Shown here piece by piece: positions 1-7,367 of a stretch of 28,504 nucleotides of DNA. The notes below the pieces were generated by a model. It was not told where the DNA came from. It worked only from the letters and a program-made list of their open reading frames with translations, and searched no databases. Numbering within the stretch: the first letter of the stretch is position 1; every line of letters begins with the position of its first letter. A program made the translations under genes and the position numbers. Source of the DNA: UBA7803 sp041686955 (GTDB lineage: Bacteria > Pseudomonadota > Gammaproteobacteria > Pseudomonadales > Azotimanducaceae); NCBI GenBank assembly GCA_041686955.1, contig JAWLCV010000053.1, positions 1-28,504 of the forward strand, in the 5' to 3' direction.

Positions 1-1107
1 GAAGGCGGCGGTGCGCTGATCGTTCAGCGGCGCGTAGCGCAGCATCAGGCGCCGCAGCGCCCGCAGCTCGCGGATCACCTCCCGATTCGCCACCACGAAG
101 CCGAGCCGAAGCGCCGGCGCGAGGGCCTTCGACAGCGCCGACACGTAGACCACACGATCGGAGCCGTCGAGGCTGCGCAGCGCGGGCTGCGGGTAACCCA
201 GGTAGTTGCTCTCGCCCTCGACGTCGTCCTCGAGGATGACGAAGTCCCGTTCCGCGGCCCGGGTGAGCAGCGCGCGCCGCCGTTCCAGGGACATGGTGAC
301 CGCCGTGGGAACCTGGTGGCTCGGGGTGACGCACACAAGATCCACGGAGTCCAGCCGCTCGTCCACCACCAGCCCCGCCTCGTCCACGGGCTGATGGTGA
401 AGGTCGGCGCCGAACTGGAGCAGAAGCTGCCGGGTGTCCGGGTGGCTGGGCGACTCCACCGCCGCCCGCACGTTCGAATCGACCAGAAGCTGCGCGACGA
501 GGAACAGCGCCTGCTGCGCCCCCACCGTCACCATCACCTCGTCGGCGTCGGCGTGTATGCCCCGCGCCGGAAGAATCTTCGAGCGGATCTCGTCGATGAG
601 CATGGGGTCGTCGCTGGAGTCCGCCTGGACACTCCAGTCGTTGATCTCGCGCACGCCCAGGGCAAGGCGGGTCGCTTCCCGCCATTCAGCCACCGGGTAC
701 AGGGACGGGTCGAAGGGGCCGTCGATGAACTGATACGGGTAGCGGTCCCGGTCGTTGCTGAAGCGCTGGAACGGCGGAGCCGTATACCGGTGGCGGAAGC
801 GCCGCTGCCAGTGCGGCGCCGCCTGGGGCGGCGTTCGTTCCGCGCGGGCGCCCGGTCTCGGCTCCGGAGCGCTTCCGTCCACGTAGACGCCGCTGCGCTC
901 CCGCGCCACCAGGTATCCTTCCTCGATGAGTCGCTGGTACGCCAGGGTCACGGTGTTCCGCGCGACCCCGAGCTGAGCGGCGAGCTTGCGGCTGGAGGGC
1001 AGGCGGCGGCCCGGCGGCAAGGCGCCGCACGACACGGCTTCCACCAGCTTCTGGCGAATCTGGTGCTGCAGGCTCAACGTGCTGTGCGGATCGAGATAGA
1101 TGAGCAT
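1..1107 (-). CDS. MocR/PdxR-type GntR-family regulator with aminotransferase domain (partial)
   Basis: The reverse strand is open for 369 codons from ATG at 1107 to base 1, so the 3' end lies outside the window. Residues 1-75 form a GntR winged helix: a short beta start (MLIYLDPHSTLSLQHQIRQ), then LPSSRKLAAQLGVARNTV and an AYQRLIDEGYL segment. After a proline-rich linker comes a fold-type-I aminotransferase-like domain with the PLP-lysine motif SALSKALAPALRLGF, Lys at about residue 327. This HTH plus aminotransferase order defines MocR regulators, cytoplasmic transcription factors that use PLP or an aldimine as effector. Family members are usually 450-500 aa, so roughly a quarter is missing. 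It is divergent from the amidohydrolase at 1258, a common layout for a regulator and its target, but no operator was identified. The effector is unknown. Confidence 0.9.
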   Translation of the reverse strand, partial: MLIYLDPHSTLSLQHQIRQKLVEAVSCGALPPGRRLPSSRKLAAQLGVARNTVTLAYQRLIEEGYLVARERSGVYVDGSAPEPRPGARAERTPPQAAPHWQRRFRHRYTAPPFQRFSNDRDRYPYQFIDGPFDPSLYPVAEWREATRLALGVREINDWSVQADSSDDPMLIDEIRSKILPARGIHADADEVMVTVGAQQALFLVAQLLVDSNVRAAVESPSHPDTRQLLLQFGADLHHQPVDEAGLVVDERLDSVDLVCVTPSHQVPTAVTMSLERRRALLTRAAERDFVILEDDVEGESNYLGYPQPALRSLDGSDRVVYVSALSKALAPALRLGFVVANREVIRELRALRRLMLRYAPLNDQRTAAF

Positions 1108-1257
1108 CCGGCCCCCGGCTCCCCCCGCGTCCCGCGAGGGCGCGGCGTGCGCCCCACGGGGGCGCTGCGTGCACCGAGGGTACCGGCGCCGAAGCGCCGT
1201 TCCAAGCCCGGCAGCCGCGCTTGCGCGTCGTCCGCCGGCAACGGATCATCGACGGCC

Positions 1258-2919
1258 ATGATGATCCACGCATTCACCGCTCTGACCGGCGCCGCGGCGC
1301 TGCTCCTCGCCGGCTCGAGCTGGGGCTCCGCCGCAGAGGCACCGGGCAGCGTGGACCTCATCGTTCATGATGCCCGCATTCTGACGCTCGACGCCGCCGA
1401 CACCCGGGCAACCGCCATGGCCGTGCTGGGCGACCGCATCGTGGCGGTGGGCGACGAATCGCTGCTCACGCGTTACCGGGCGCGGCAGACCCACGATCTG
1501 GCTGGGCGCACCGTGATGCCGGGGTTCGTCGATTCGCATATTCACGTGAGCGGGCATCCCCCCTGGTACGTCCCGCTGGAGGACGTAACCTCCGTGGCCG
1601 AGATCCGTGAACGGGTGGCGGCGAAGGCCGAGGCGCTCGGCCCGGGCACCTGGATCACCGGATACGGCTGGTCGGAGGACACCTTGACGGAAGGGCGCCG
1701 GCCATCGATCCGCGACCTGGACGAAGCAGCGCCGCACAACCCGGTGGTTCTCACCCGGGCCGGCGGACACAGCGCGGTGGCGTCGAGCCTCGCCTTCGAG
1801 CAGGCCGGCATCGATGCCTCGACTCCGGACCCGGACCGCGGCGTCATCGAGCACGACGACCAGGGTCGGCTGAACGGCATCATCCGCGAGCGACACGATC
1901 TGTTGCTGGCTCACGTGCCGAAGCCGCCGCCGGAAACGCTGAGGCCGAGCCTGATCGAGCAACTCCAGGCGTTGTTCCGCCACGGCATCACCTCCATCGT
2001 CCAGGCTTCCGACAGCATCGAGCACTATGCCGAGTGGGAGGCCGTGTATGCCGAGCACCGGGGCCACCTGCCCCGGGCGGCGGTGCAGGTGGCCTGGGAG
2101 GGCCGTGATGCCATGGAGGCGTTCGGCCGCCGCAGCGGCGATGGCGATCACCACCTGCGCGTCGGCGCCGTCAAGATCTTCGTCGACGGCGGCTTCACCG
2201 GACCGGCCGCCTTCACCAAGGTGCCCTACGAGGGGCAGCCCGACTACCGCGGCAAGCTGAACCTTTCACCCGACGAGCTGCGGGGGCTCATCCTGGAGGC
2301 CCACCGGGCGGGCTGGCAACTCGGCATCCACGCCATCGGCGACGCCGCCATCGAGCTCACGGTGACCGACCTGACGGCAGCCCTCGACGCCCATCCGCGC
2401 CCGGATCACCGCCACTACCTGAACCACTTCACCATGATGCCGAGCCGGTCCACCATGGAGACCATGGCCCGCTACCGCATCGCCATCACCCAGCAGCCCA
2501 ACTTCACCCATACCCTGGAGGGCCGCTACCTAGCGAACCTCGACCCGCTGCGGGTGGCGACCATCAACCCCTTGCGCACGCCCATGCGTCTCGGCATCCA
2601 CACGGCCATCTCCAGCGACATCCTGCCCATCGGCCCGACCGTGGGGCTCTACGCCGCGGTGACCCGCCGGGGCCTCAGTGGGCGGATACTCGGCGCGGAC
2701 GAGCGCATCGGGATAGCGGAGGCGCTGCGGGCGTACACGGTGGCCGGCGCCTGGCTGACCCGCGAGGAGAACGACAAGGGCACGCTGGAGCCGGGAAAGC
2801 TCGCCGACTTCGTCGTGCTGTCTGCGGACCCGCTCGAGCAGCGCGGCGAGAACATCCTCCGGCTCTCGGTCCTGGAAACCTGGCTGGGCGGACGGCGCGT
2901 GTTCACTGCGGAGCGATGA
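1258..2919 (+). CDS. Secreted YtcJ-like metal-dependent amidohydrolase
   Basis: This is a 553-aa protein. The reading frame is open far upstream, but the ATG at 1258 (or 1261) opens a signal peptide (ALTGAAALLLAGSSWGSAAEA), so the mature enzyme should be periplasmic or lipid-associated. The amidohydrolase-3 layout is clear: an N-terminal beta-sandwich (IVHDARILTLD, VMPGFVDSHIHV with His94 and His96 as the HxH metal pair), a barrel with VGAVKIFVDGGF carrying the metal-bridging Lys, GIHAIGDAAIEL and HYLNHF histidines, and SSDILPIGP near the catalytic Asp. A C-terminal GTLEPGKLADFVVLSADPL segment closes the composite domain. YtcJ-like enzymes hydrolyse N-formyl, amide or cyclic C-N bonds; the substrate here cannot be read. 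No strong Shine-Dalgarno precedes 1258, so the exact start is uncertain. The gene is divergent from the MocR-type regulator. Confidence 0.9.
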   Translation: MMIHAFTALTGAAALLLAGSSWGSAAEAPGSVDLIVHDARILTLDAADTRATAMAVLGDRIVAVGDESLLTRYRARQTHDLAGRTVMPGFVDSHIHVSGHPPWYVPLEDVTSVAEIRERVAAKAEALGPGTWITGYGWSEDTLTEGRRPSIRDLDEAAPHNPVVLTRAGGHSAVASSLAFEQAGIDASTPDPDRGVIEHDDQGRLNGIIRERHDLLLAHVPKPPPETLRPSLIEQLQALFRHGITSIVQASDSIEHYAEWEAVYAEHRGHLPRAAVQVAWEGRDAMEAFGRRSGDGDHHLRVGAVKIFVDGGFTGPAAFTKVPYEGQPDYRGKLNLSPDELRGLILEAHRAGWQLGIHAIGDAAIELTVTDLTAALDAHPRPDHRHYLNHFTMMPSRSTMETMARYRIAITQQPNFTHTLEGRYLANLDPLRVATINPLRTPMRLGIHTAISSDILPIGPTVGLYAAVTRRGLSGRILGADERIGIAEALRAYTVAGAWLTREENDKGTLEPGKLADFVVLSADPLEQRGENILRLSVLETWLGGRRVFTAER

Positions 2920-3028
2920 TCACCGGTGGCACGGCGATGCGGGCGATGGACGAAACCGTGATCCAGTTCGCAGACCGCGCGAGACGCCATTCATAGCATC
3001 GTCCCACCAGGCACCCGAGGGTGGCGAC

Positions 3029-3385
3029 GTGAGAACCTTGGCACGTTTCGAAGGCCGGCTGTTCGCGGAAGCCGGCATCCTCTTTCTGGTGGTCGAGGCG
3101 GATGCCGCTGCCGGCGTCGCGCGCGTGAGCTTCCGAGTGGACGGCCAGACCCAGGTCATGGAACTGCCGCTCGCGGAGATCGCCCGCCGCCTCTCCTCAG
3201 GCGGCGAGCTCAAGCTGGACAACCTGAACGGCCCGGTGGCCGCCAAGCGCATCGTCCGCAAGCCCGACGGCTGGTTCTTCGCGGCGCGCGAAGGCTTCAT
3301 GGGACCCTACGACTCCGGGCAGGCGGCCCAGCGCGAGTTGGCGCGCCACGTGCTGGCCATGCAGAGCCAAACCGTGGCCCACTGA
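3029..3385 (+). CDS. Small DUF6316-like protein of unknown function
   Basis: This 118-aa cytoplasmic protein starts with GTG preceded by a GAGGGTGG ribosome-binding stretch. The N-terminal half (RTLARFEGRLFAEAGILFLVVEAD) and the line FRVDGQTQVMELPLAEIARRL look like a small beta-rich domain. The C-terminal part (residues 74-108, DGWFFAAREGFMGPYDS followed by AAQRELARHV) resembles the short DUF6316-type module found in gammaproteobacteria, where a W-F/Y-F-x-x-R-E-G-x-x-G-P-Y/F signature precedes a helix. No function is established. The last 70 bases lie inside the 99-nt segment duplicated across the N gap, so the second copy of the tail (3515-3584) is not a second gene. The gene is convergent with the thioredoxin-like remnant that follows. 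Confidence 0.6.
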   Translation: MRTLARFEGRLFAEAGILFLVVEADAAAGVARVSFRVDGQTQVMELPLAEIARRLSSGGELKLDNLNGPVAAKRIVRKPDGWFFAAREGFMGPYDSGQAAQRELARHVLAMQSQTVAH

Positions 3386-3414
3386 GGGTTCAGCTAGGCG
3401 GCAGCCGTCACCGC
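3316..3414. repeat. Left copy of 99-nt duplication flanking the scaffold gap
   Basis: Bases 3316-3414 are identical to 3515-3613. The copies lie flush against the two ends of the 100-N run, as expected when two contigs ending in the same k-mer are scaffolded without being merged. Confidence 0.95.
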
Positions 3415-3514
3415 NNNNNNNNNNNNNNNNNNNNNNNNNNNNNNNNNNNNNNNNNNNNNNNNNNNNNNNNNNNNNNNNNNNNNNNNNNNNNNNNNNNNNN
3501 NNNNNNNNNNNNNN
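3415..3514. other. Assembly gap (100 N)
   Basis: Exactly 100 N bases, the conventional placeholder for a gap of unknown length. Because the flanks are the same 99-nt sequence, the true junction is most simply 3414 joined to 3614, with no missing DNA. Confidence 0.98.
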
Positions 3515-3613
3515 CGGGCAGGCGGCCCAGCGCGAGTTGGCGCGCCACGTGCTGGCCATGCAGAGCCAAACCGTGGCCCACTGAGGGTTCAGCTAGGCGG
3601 CAGCCGTCACCGC
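3515..3613. repeat. Right copy of 99-nt duplication flanking the scaffold gap
   Basis: Second copy of 3316-3414, base for base. It contains the last codons and TGA of the DUF6316-like gene (stop at 3582-3584) and the last codons of the convergent thioredoxin-like remnant (stop at 3593-3595). Confidence 0.95.
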
Positions 3614-3745
3614 CGGCACCCGCCGCCGACGCAGGACCAGCAGCTCGTCCGCGCGCCGCAAGCCGGTGATGTTGCCCACCACCGTCAGGTTGGCGTCGAT
3701 GTATACGAAGGTCGGATACGCCTCTGGAGCCTTCGCCGGCTCACG
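3593..3745 (-). pseudogene. 3' remnant of a thioredoxin-fold protein
   Basis: The reverse frame ending in TAG at 3593-3595 reads EAYPTFVYIDANLTVVGNI, then TGLRRADELLVLRRRRVPAVTAAA. This matches the C-terminal half of a thioredoxin fold: the cis-Pro turn (Y-P-T), a central strand (FVYIDA), a hairpin strand (VVGNITG) and the last helix (ADELLVL). Upstream, the frame stays open but contains no ATG or GTG close by. It changes to a non-thioredoxin-like stretch (KIRRKTDRDPW) near 3750-3775 and then runs antisense into the OsmC gene. There is no CxxC active site. I read it as the tail of a gene whose 5' part was deleted, with the break near 3745. A frameshift within the upstream region is the alternative. 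The stop lies 8 nt from the convergent DUF6316-like stop. Confidence 0.5.
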
Positions 3746-3850
3746 CCACGGATCCCTGTCAGTTTTTCGACGGATTTTCCCGTTGGCGGCGTTCTTGCTG
3801 TCGGAAGGCCTTACGACCGATACATCGTCCGAGACAGCAGGAGGTGACTC

Positions 3851-4276
3851 ATGGAACGCCATGCGCGCGCACGTTGGGAAGGCGGCCTGAAGAAAGGCCG
3901 CGGCACCCTCACCACCGACAGCGGGGTCCTGTCGGAGACGCCCTATTCCTTCTCCACCCGATTCGAGAACGCCGCCGGCACCAACCCGGAGGAGCTGATC
4001 GCGGCGGCCCACGCGGGATGCTTCTCCATGGCCCTGTCCATGATCCTCGGGGAAGCGGGCGTGGAGCCGGAGCGGATCGACACCCGCGCCACGGTCACCA
4101 TCGAGCCGCAGGACGGCGGCTTCGCCATTCCCGCCGTCCATCTGACCACGGAGGTACGGGCGCCCGGATTGGAGGAGGCGGCCTTCCGGAACGCCGCCGA
4201 GCAGGCCAAGGCGGGTTGCCCGGTCAGCAAGGTCCTAAGGGCCGACATCACGCTGGAGGCGAAGCTGACCGGATGA
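3851..4276 (+). CDS. OsmC-family peroxiredoxin (organic hydroperoxide reductase)
   Basis: This 141-aa protein is preceded by a near-perfect ribosome-binding site (AGGAGGTGA ending six bases before the ATG). It has the full OsmC architecture: an N-terminal beta-hairpin (ERHARARWEGGLKKGRGTL), FENAAGTNPEELIAAAHAGCFSMALS with the peroxidatic Cys57, and KAGCPVSKVL with the resolving Cys123. OsmC proteins are cytoplasmic homodimers that reduce organic hydroperoxides with thiol electrons. Length and both cysteines are normal for the family, and the order fits OsmC rather than Ohr (GTNPEELIAAAHAGCFSM). The upstream 100 bases are less GC-rich than the surroundings and probably carry the promoter, but no clear -35/-10 pair was found. 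Confidence 0.95.
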   Translation: MERHARARWEGGLKKGRGTLTTDSGVLSETPYSFSTRFENAAGTNPEELIAAAHAGCFSMALSMILGEAGVEPERIDTRATVTIEPQDGGFAIPAVHLTTEVRAPGLEEAAFRNAAEQAKAGCPVSKVLRADITLEAKLTG

Positions 4277-4349
4277 GCCCGGGCGGCGGCGACGGAACCG
4301 GCGCGGCCCCCCGCCGCTGCCCGCCTGTGAGCCGTCCTGCGACCGGGAG

Positions 4350-4355
4350 TAGAAT
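4350..4355 (+). promoter_or_regulatory. -10-like hexamer upstream of the DNA glycosylase
   Basis: TAGAAT lies 35 nt before the GTG start of the glycosylase gene. No convincing -35 box is present at the expected spacing, so this is a weak call. Confidence 0.3.
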
Positions 4356-4390
4356 GACGGCGCGAGCGTGACGGTCATAGGGGGTGGTGG

Positions 4391-5011
4391 GTGTCGGCCA
4401 TGGGCGAAGCGGAACAGCACCTGATGCGGGTATGTCCCGCCATGCGCAGGCACGTGCCGAACCACCCGCCGTATCCCGTCACGTTCCGCCGCTTCAAGGA
4501 CCCGTACCGGGCGCTCGTCCGCGCGGTGGTCTACCAGCAGCTCTCGGGCAAGGCGGCGGCTACCATCTACGGCCGGCTGATGGCGATCTACGGGGTGCGC
4601 CATCCGGACCCGGCGACCCTCCTGGAAACGCCGGACGAGCGGCTGCGCGGCGCCGGCCTTTCGCGGCAGAAGATCGCGGCCGTGAAGGACATCGCGCAGA
4701 AGCGCCTCGACCGGGTGATTCCGCATCACCGGACCGTCGTGCACCTGCCCGACGAGGAGATCATCGAGCGGCTCACGACGGTGCGCGGCGTGGGCCGCTG
4801 GACGGTGGAGATGTATCTGATCTTCTCCCTCGGGCGCCCCGACGTGCTGCCGGTGGACGATCTCGGCGTGCGCAAGGGGGCCGAGAAGATGCTCGGCCGT
4901 CCGCTCACCCCGAAGGAGCTCGGCGCGTACGGCGAGCGCTGGTCCCCCTGGCGCTCCGCCGCCGCCTGGCACTGCTGGCGGGCGGTGGAGACGGTCGTGA
5001 TGGCATCGTGA
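4391..5011 (+). CDS. DNA-3-methyladenine glycosylase, AlkA/Mag type (HhH-GPD)
   Basis: This 206-aa protein belongs to the HhH-GPD superfamily, which excises alkylated bases (3-methyladenine and relatives) to start base-excision repair. The sequence shows the family hallmarks: YQQLSGKAAATIYGRL near residues 48-63, LRGAGLSRQKIAAVKDIA, the helix-hairpin-helix LTTVRGVGRWTVEMYLIF (128-145), and LPVDDLGVRKG with the catalytic Asp157. There is no iron-sulfur cluster cysteine set and no N-terminal Ada-like domain, so this is the short Mag/AlkA class. The GTG at 4391 is taken as start because a G-rich AGGGGGTGG tract precedes it. The ATG at 4400 is an alternative. Its neighbour OsmC handles peroxides, so the pair may both serve damage defence, though they are 114 nt apart. 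Confidence 0.93.
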   Translation: MSAMGEAEQHLMRVCPAMRRHVPNHPPYPVTFRRFKDPYRALVRAVVYQQLSGKAAATIYGRLMAIYGVRHPDPATLLETPDERLRGAGLSRQKIAAVKDIAQKRLDRVIPHHRTVVHLPDEEIIERLTTVRGVGRWTVEMYLIFSLGRPDVLPVDDLGVRKGAEKMLGRPLTPKELGAYGERWSPWRSAAAWHCWRAVETVVMAS

Positions 5012-5032
5012 GCGGCAGCGCCCGCCGAGGTT

Positions 5033-5713
5033 TCACTGCGCCGGTGCCGCGTCCGCCAACGGCGGTCCGCTGAACTCGGCCTCGATGATCACCTCGACCT
5101 CGTCGCCGACCCCCAGGGTGGTGCCGGGCTCGGGGATGCCGAAGGTCATGCCGTACTCCGACCGCCGCAAGGTGCCCCGCGCGGAGAAGCCGATGCGCGC
5201 GTTCGGGTCCATGGGGTGGCCCGCGTAGCCGCCGTTGAAGGTGGCCTCGAGCGCCATGGGCCGCGTCACGCCGCGCAGGGTGAGCTCACCGTCGATGCGG
5301 GCGGTGTCGGCGCCGGTGAGCACGACCTCCTTGGAGCGGAAGACCATCTGCGGATGCTCCTCGGCATGGAGCCACTCCTCGCCGAGGAGCTGGGCGTTGA
5401 AATCCAACTCCTCGGGAAAGGGGAAGTCGGTCTCCAGGGACCGCGCATCCACCGTGGCCGTCAGCCGGGCGGCGGCGGGTTCCCGGGGATCGAACAGAAG
5501 GTTCGCGTCGAAGCGGGTGAACCGCGCCGTGTACCTGGAAAATCCCAGGTGATCGACGCGGAAGATCAGGCTCGCGTGGGACGGGTCGAGGGCGTAGGCG
5601 CCAGCCGGCACGCCGGGTGCGCGCTCCGCGACACCGGGGGCCGCGGCGGCCGGGGCCGCGCCGGCCACGATGAGCGGGATCAGGACGCAGGTTGCGAGCA
5701 GAGTCGTCTTCAA
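5033..5713 (-). CDS. Periplasmic YceI-like lipocalin-fold protein
   Basis: This 226-aa protein is read from a TTG at 5713. That start directly opens a signal peptide (KTTLLATCVLIPLIVAGAAPAAAA) and has GGAGG six bases upstream. The in-frame ATG at 5746 would add 11 odd residues and lacks such a site. The mature domain is a typical YceI barrel: AYALDPSHASLIFRVDHLGF, RFTRFDANLLFD, ARSLETDFPFPEELDFNAQ, MVFRSKEVVL, ELTLRGVTRPMALEATF and GFSARGTLRRSEYGM. YceI proteins bind isoprenoid-like lipids in the periplasm; E. coli YceI is induced by high pH. The gene is convergent with the glycosylase and divergent from the beta-propeller gene. A TTGTCG/TACGAT promoter pair can be read in front of it. Confidence 0.93.
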   Translation of the reverse strand: MKTTLLATCVLIPLIVAGAAPAAAAPGVAERAPGVPAGAYALDPSHASLIFRVDHLGFSRYTARFTRFDANLLFDPREPAAARLTATVDARSLETDFPFPEELDFNAQLLGEEWLHAEEHPQMVFRSKEVVLTGADTARIDGELTLRGVTRPMALEATFNGGYAGHPMDPNARIGFSARGTLRRSEYGMTFGIPEPGTTLGVGDEVEVIIEAEFSGPPLADAAPAQ

Positions 5714-5765
5714 GGCAGGCCTCCGGGTTCCGTTGACTTGCTCCATGATCGTACGGGCGCCGGGG

Positions 5766-5810
5766 ATTTCGACAAGCGCGCCGCCGGCGGGGGTGCTCTT
5801 TTGTCGAAAT
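5766..5810. promoter_or_regulatory. Inverted repeat (10-bp arms) in the divergent yceI/beta-propeller region
   Basis: ATTTCGACAA at 5766-5775 and its exact reverse complement TTGTCGAAAT at 5801-5810 are separated by 25 nt. The left arm, read on the minus strand, supplies a possible -35 box (TTGTCG) that is followed 16 nt later by TACGAT (5753-5748), placing a start site just before the TTG codon of the YceI gene. The arms are AT-richer than the local sequence. They could be two operator half-sites that loop or bind a tetramer; no known regulator was recognised. Confidence 0.5.
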
Positions 5811-5863
5811 GGGCCTAAGCTGGTCGACCAACGGGTACCACACTTGCGATCGGTGAGGTCAGC

Positions 5864-7063
5864 ATGAGCGGAATTCGTGTCCTCGTCGGCACCCGTAAGG
5901 GCGCCTTCATCCTCACGGCAAACGGTACGCGCCGCGACTGGTCGGTCACCGGACCGCACTTCGCCGGCTGGGAGGTCTACCACATGAAAGGGTCCTCCGT
6001 GGACCCGGACCGGATCTACGCCTCCCAGACCAGCAGTTGGTTCGGCCAGATCATCCAGCGCTCCCGCGACGGCGGAATCACCTGGGAGCAACCGGGCCTC
6101 GGGCCGGCCGATCTGCCCAACTTCGACGCGCCGCCGGAAGACGGCATGCCTCCCAAGGTCCCCAACCGTTTCGTCTACGACACGTCTCCGGAAACGGGCA
6201 AGCCGCTCACCACCCATCAGTGGTACGACGGCACCCAGCACCCGTGGGAGTTCGCCCGGGTGTGGCACCTGGAGCCGTCACTCAGCGACCCGGACGTGGT
6301 CTACGCGGGCGTGGAGGATGCGGCGTTGTTCCGCTCGACGGACGGCGGCGAGTCGTGGCACGAGCTCGCCGGCCTGCGCGGCCACGGCACCGGGCCCGAG
6401 TGGCAGCCGGGCGCCGGCGGCCTTTGCCTGCACACCATCCTGCTGGATCCGCGGAACCCGGAGCGCATGTTCGTCGCCATCTCGTCCGCGGGTGCCTTCC
6501 GCACCGACGACGGCGGCCGGAGCTGGCGCCCCATCAACCGGGGTCTGGTTTCCGAATACATCCCGGACCCCACCGCGGAGGTGGGGCACTGCGTGCACTG
6601 CCTGACCCTGCACCCGGCCCGCCCGGACGTGCTGTACATGCAGAAGCACTGGGACGTGATGCGCAGCGACGACGGCGGCGACTCCTGGCACGAGGTGAGC
6701 GGCAACCTGCCGAGCGATTTCGGCTTCCCCATCGGCGTGCACGCCCACGAGCCCGAGACCATCTACGTGGTGCCCATCAAGAGCGATTCCGAGCACTACC
6801 CGCCCGACGGCCGACTGCGGGTATACCGCAGCCGCAGCGGCGGCCACGAGTGGGAGGCGCTCACCAACGGCCTGCCCCAGGTGAACTGCTACGTGAACGT
6901 GCTGCGGGACGCCATGGCCGTGGACTCCCTCGATCCCTGCGGCGTGTACTTCGGCACCACCGGCGGTCAGGTGTACGGGTCAGCGGACGGCGGCGACCAC
7001 TGGACGCCCATCGTCCGCGACCTGCCGGCCGTGCTCTCGGTGGAAGTGCAGACCCTGCCGTGA
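5864..7063 (+). CDS. Asp-box (BNR) beta-propeller protein, sialidase/VPS10-like repeat family
   Basis: This 399-aa protein has no signal peptide. Six Asp-box turns of the S/T-x-D-x-G-x-x-W type occur at residues 67-74 (SRDGGITW), 158-165 (STDGGESW), 214-221 (TDDGGRSW), 268-275 (SDDGGDSW), 323-330 (SRSGGHEW, degenerate) and 373-380 (SADGGDHW). Five gaps are about 55 residues or somewhat more, consistent with a beta-propeller. Sialidases use the same repeats, but the arginine triad and Asp/Tyr-Glu set of a glycosidase were not recognised, so enzymatic activity should not be assumed. A GAGG element lies 8 nt before the ATG. The stop overlaps the GTG of the MoaD-like gene by four bases (GTGA), implying translational coupling and a shared role. 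The function of this pair is unknown to me. Confidence 0.88.
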   Translation: MSGIRVLVGTRKGAFILTANGTRRDWSVTGPHFAGWEVYHMKGSSVDPDRIYASQTSSWFGQIIQRSRDGGITWEQPGLGPADLPNFDAPPEDGMPPKVPNRFVYDTSPETGKPLTTHQWYDGTQHPWEFARVWHLEPSLSDPDVVYAGVEDAALFRSTDGGESWHELAGLRGHGTGPEWQPGAGGLCLHTILLDPRNPERMFVAISSAGAFRTDDGGRSWRPINRGLVSEYIPDPTAEVGHCVHCLTLHPARPDVLYMQKHWDVMRSDDGGDSWHEVSGNLPSDFGFPIGVHAHEPETIYVVPIKSDSEHYPPDGRLRVYRSRSGGHEWEALTNGLPQVNCYVNVLRDAMAVDSLDPCGVYFGTTGGQVYGSADGGDHWTPIVRDLPAVLSVEVQTLP

Positions 7064-7356
7064 TCCGGGTGATCCTGCCGCACCAGCTTCAGACCCTGGC
7101 GAAGGCGGAGCGGGAGGTGCGCGTCCAGGTCGACGGCGCCGTGACCCAGCGCGCCGTGCTCGACGCGCTGGAGGCGGCCTATCCCGGGTTGCGCGGCACC
7201 ATCCGCGACGGCGAGACCGGTCAGCGCCGCCCCAAGGTGCGGATCTTCGCCTGCAACGAGGACGTCTCCCACGACCCGCCCGATGCGCCGCTGCCGGAGG
7301 CCGTGGCCTCGGGGGCGGAGCCGCTGTTCATCCTCGGCGCCATCTCGGGGGGCTGA
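7060..7356 (+). CDS. MoaD/ThiS-like ubiquitin-fold sulfur carrier
   Basis: This 98-aa protein starts at a GTG overlapping the previous stop. The fold signature is visible: IRVILPHQLQTLAK, VTQRAVLDALEAAYPGLR, KVRIFACNEDVSHD, then EPLFILGAISGG ending in Gly-Gly. MoaD and ThiS proteins are adenylated and thiocarboxylated on that C-terminal glycine and deliver sulfur for molybdopterin, thiamine or other products. No MoaE, ThiF, ThiG or MoeB gene is in the window, so this is not a standard cofactor operon copy. Coupling to the Asp-box propeller suggests a different use of the carrier, or a structural role. It is slightly longer than typical MoaD (about 80 aa). Confidence 0.85.
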   Translation: MIRVILPHQLQTLAKAEREVRVQVDGAVTQRAVLDALEAAYPGLRGTIRDGETGQRRPKVRIFACNEDVSHDPPDAPLPEAVASGAEPLFILGAISGG

Positions 7357-7367
7357 ACGCGCCGGGA

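Noticed and set aside
485..605. Search for operator between the MocR-type and amidohydrolase genes within coding DNA
   Set aside because: No symmetric site stood out above background in the GC-rich coding sequence.
316..1257. Long N-terminal extension of the amidohydrolase frame on the plus strand
   Set aside because: It is antisense to the MocR-type gene, is rich in Arg/His/Pro without domain character, and the signal peptide begins only at 1258.
3515..3584. Second copy of the DUF6316-like gene tail
   Set aside because: Belongs to the 99-nt contig overlap and is not a separate gene or a biological repeat.
5714..6268. Upstream extension of the YceI reading frame
   Set aside because: It overlaps the divergent beta-propeller gene and precedes a clear signal peptide with its own ribosome site at the TTG of 5713.
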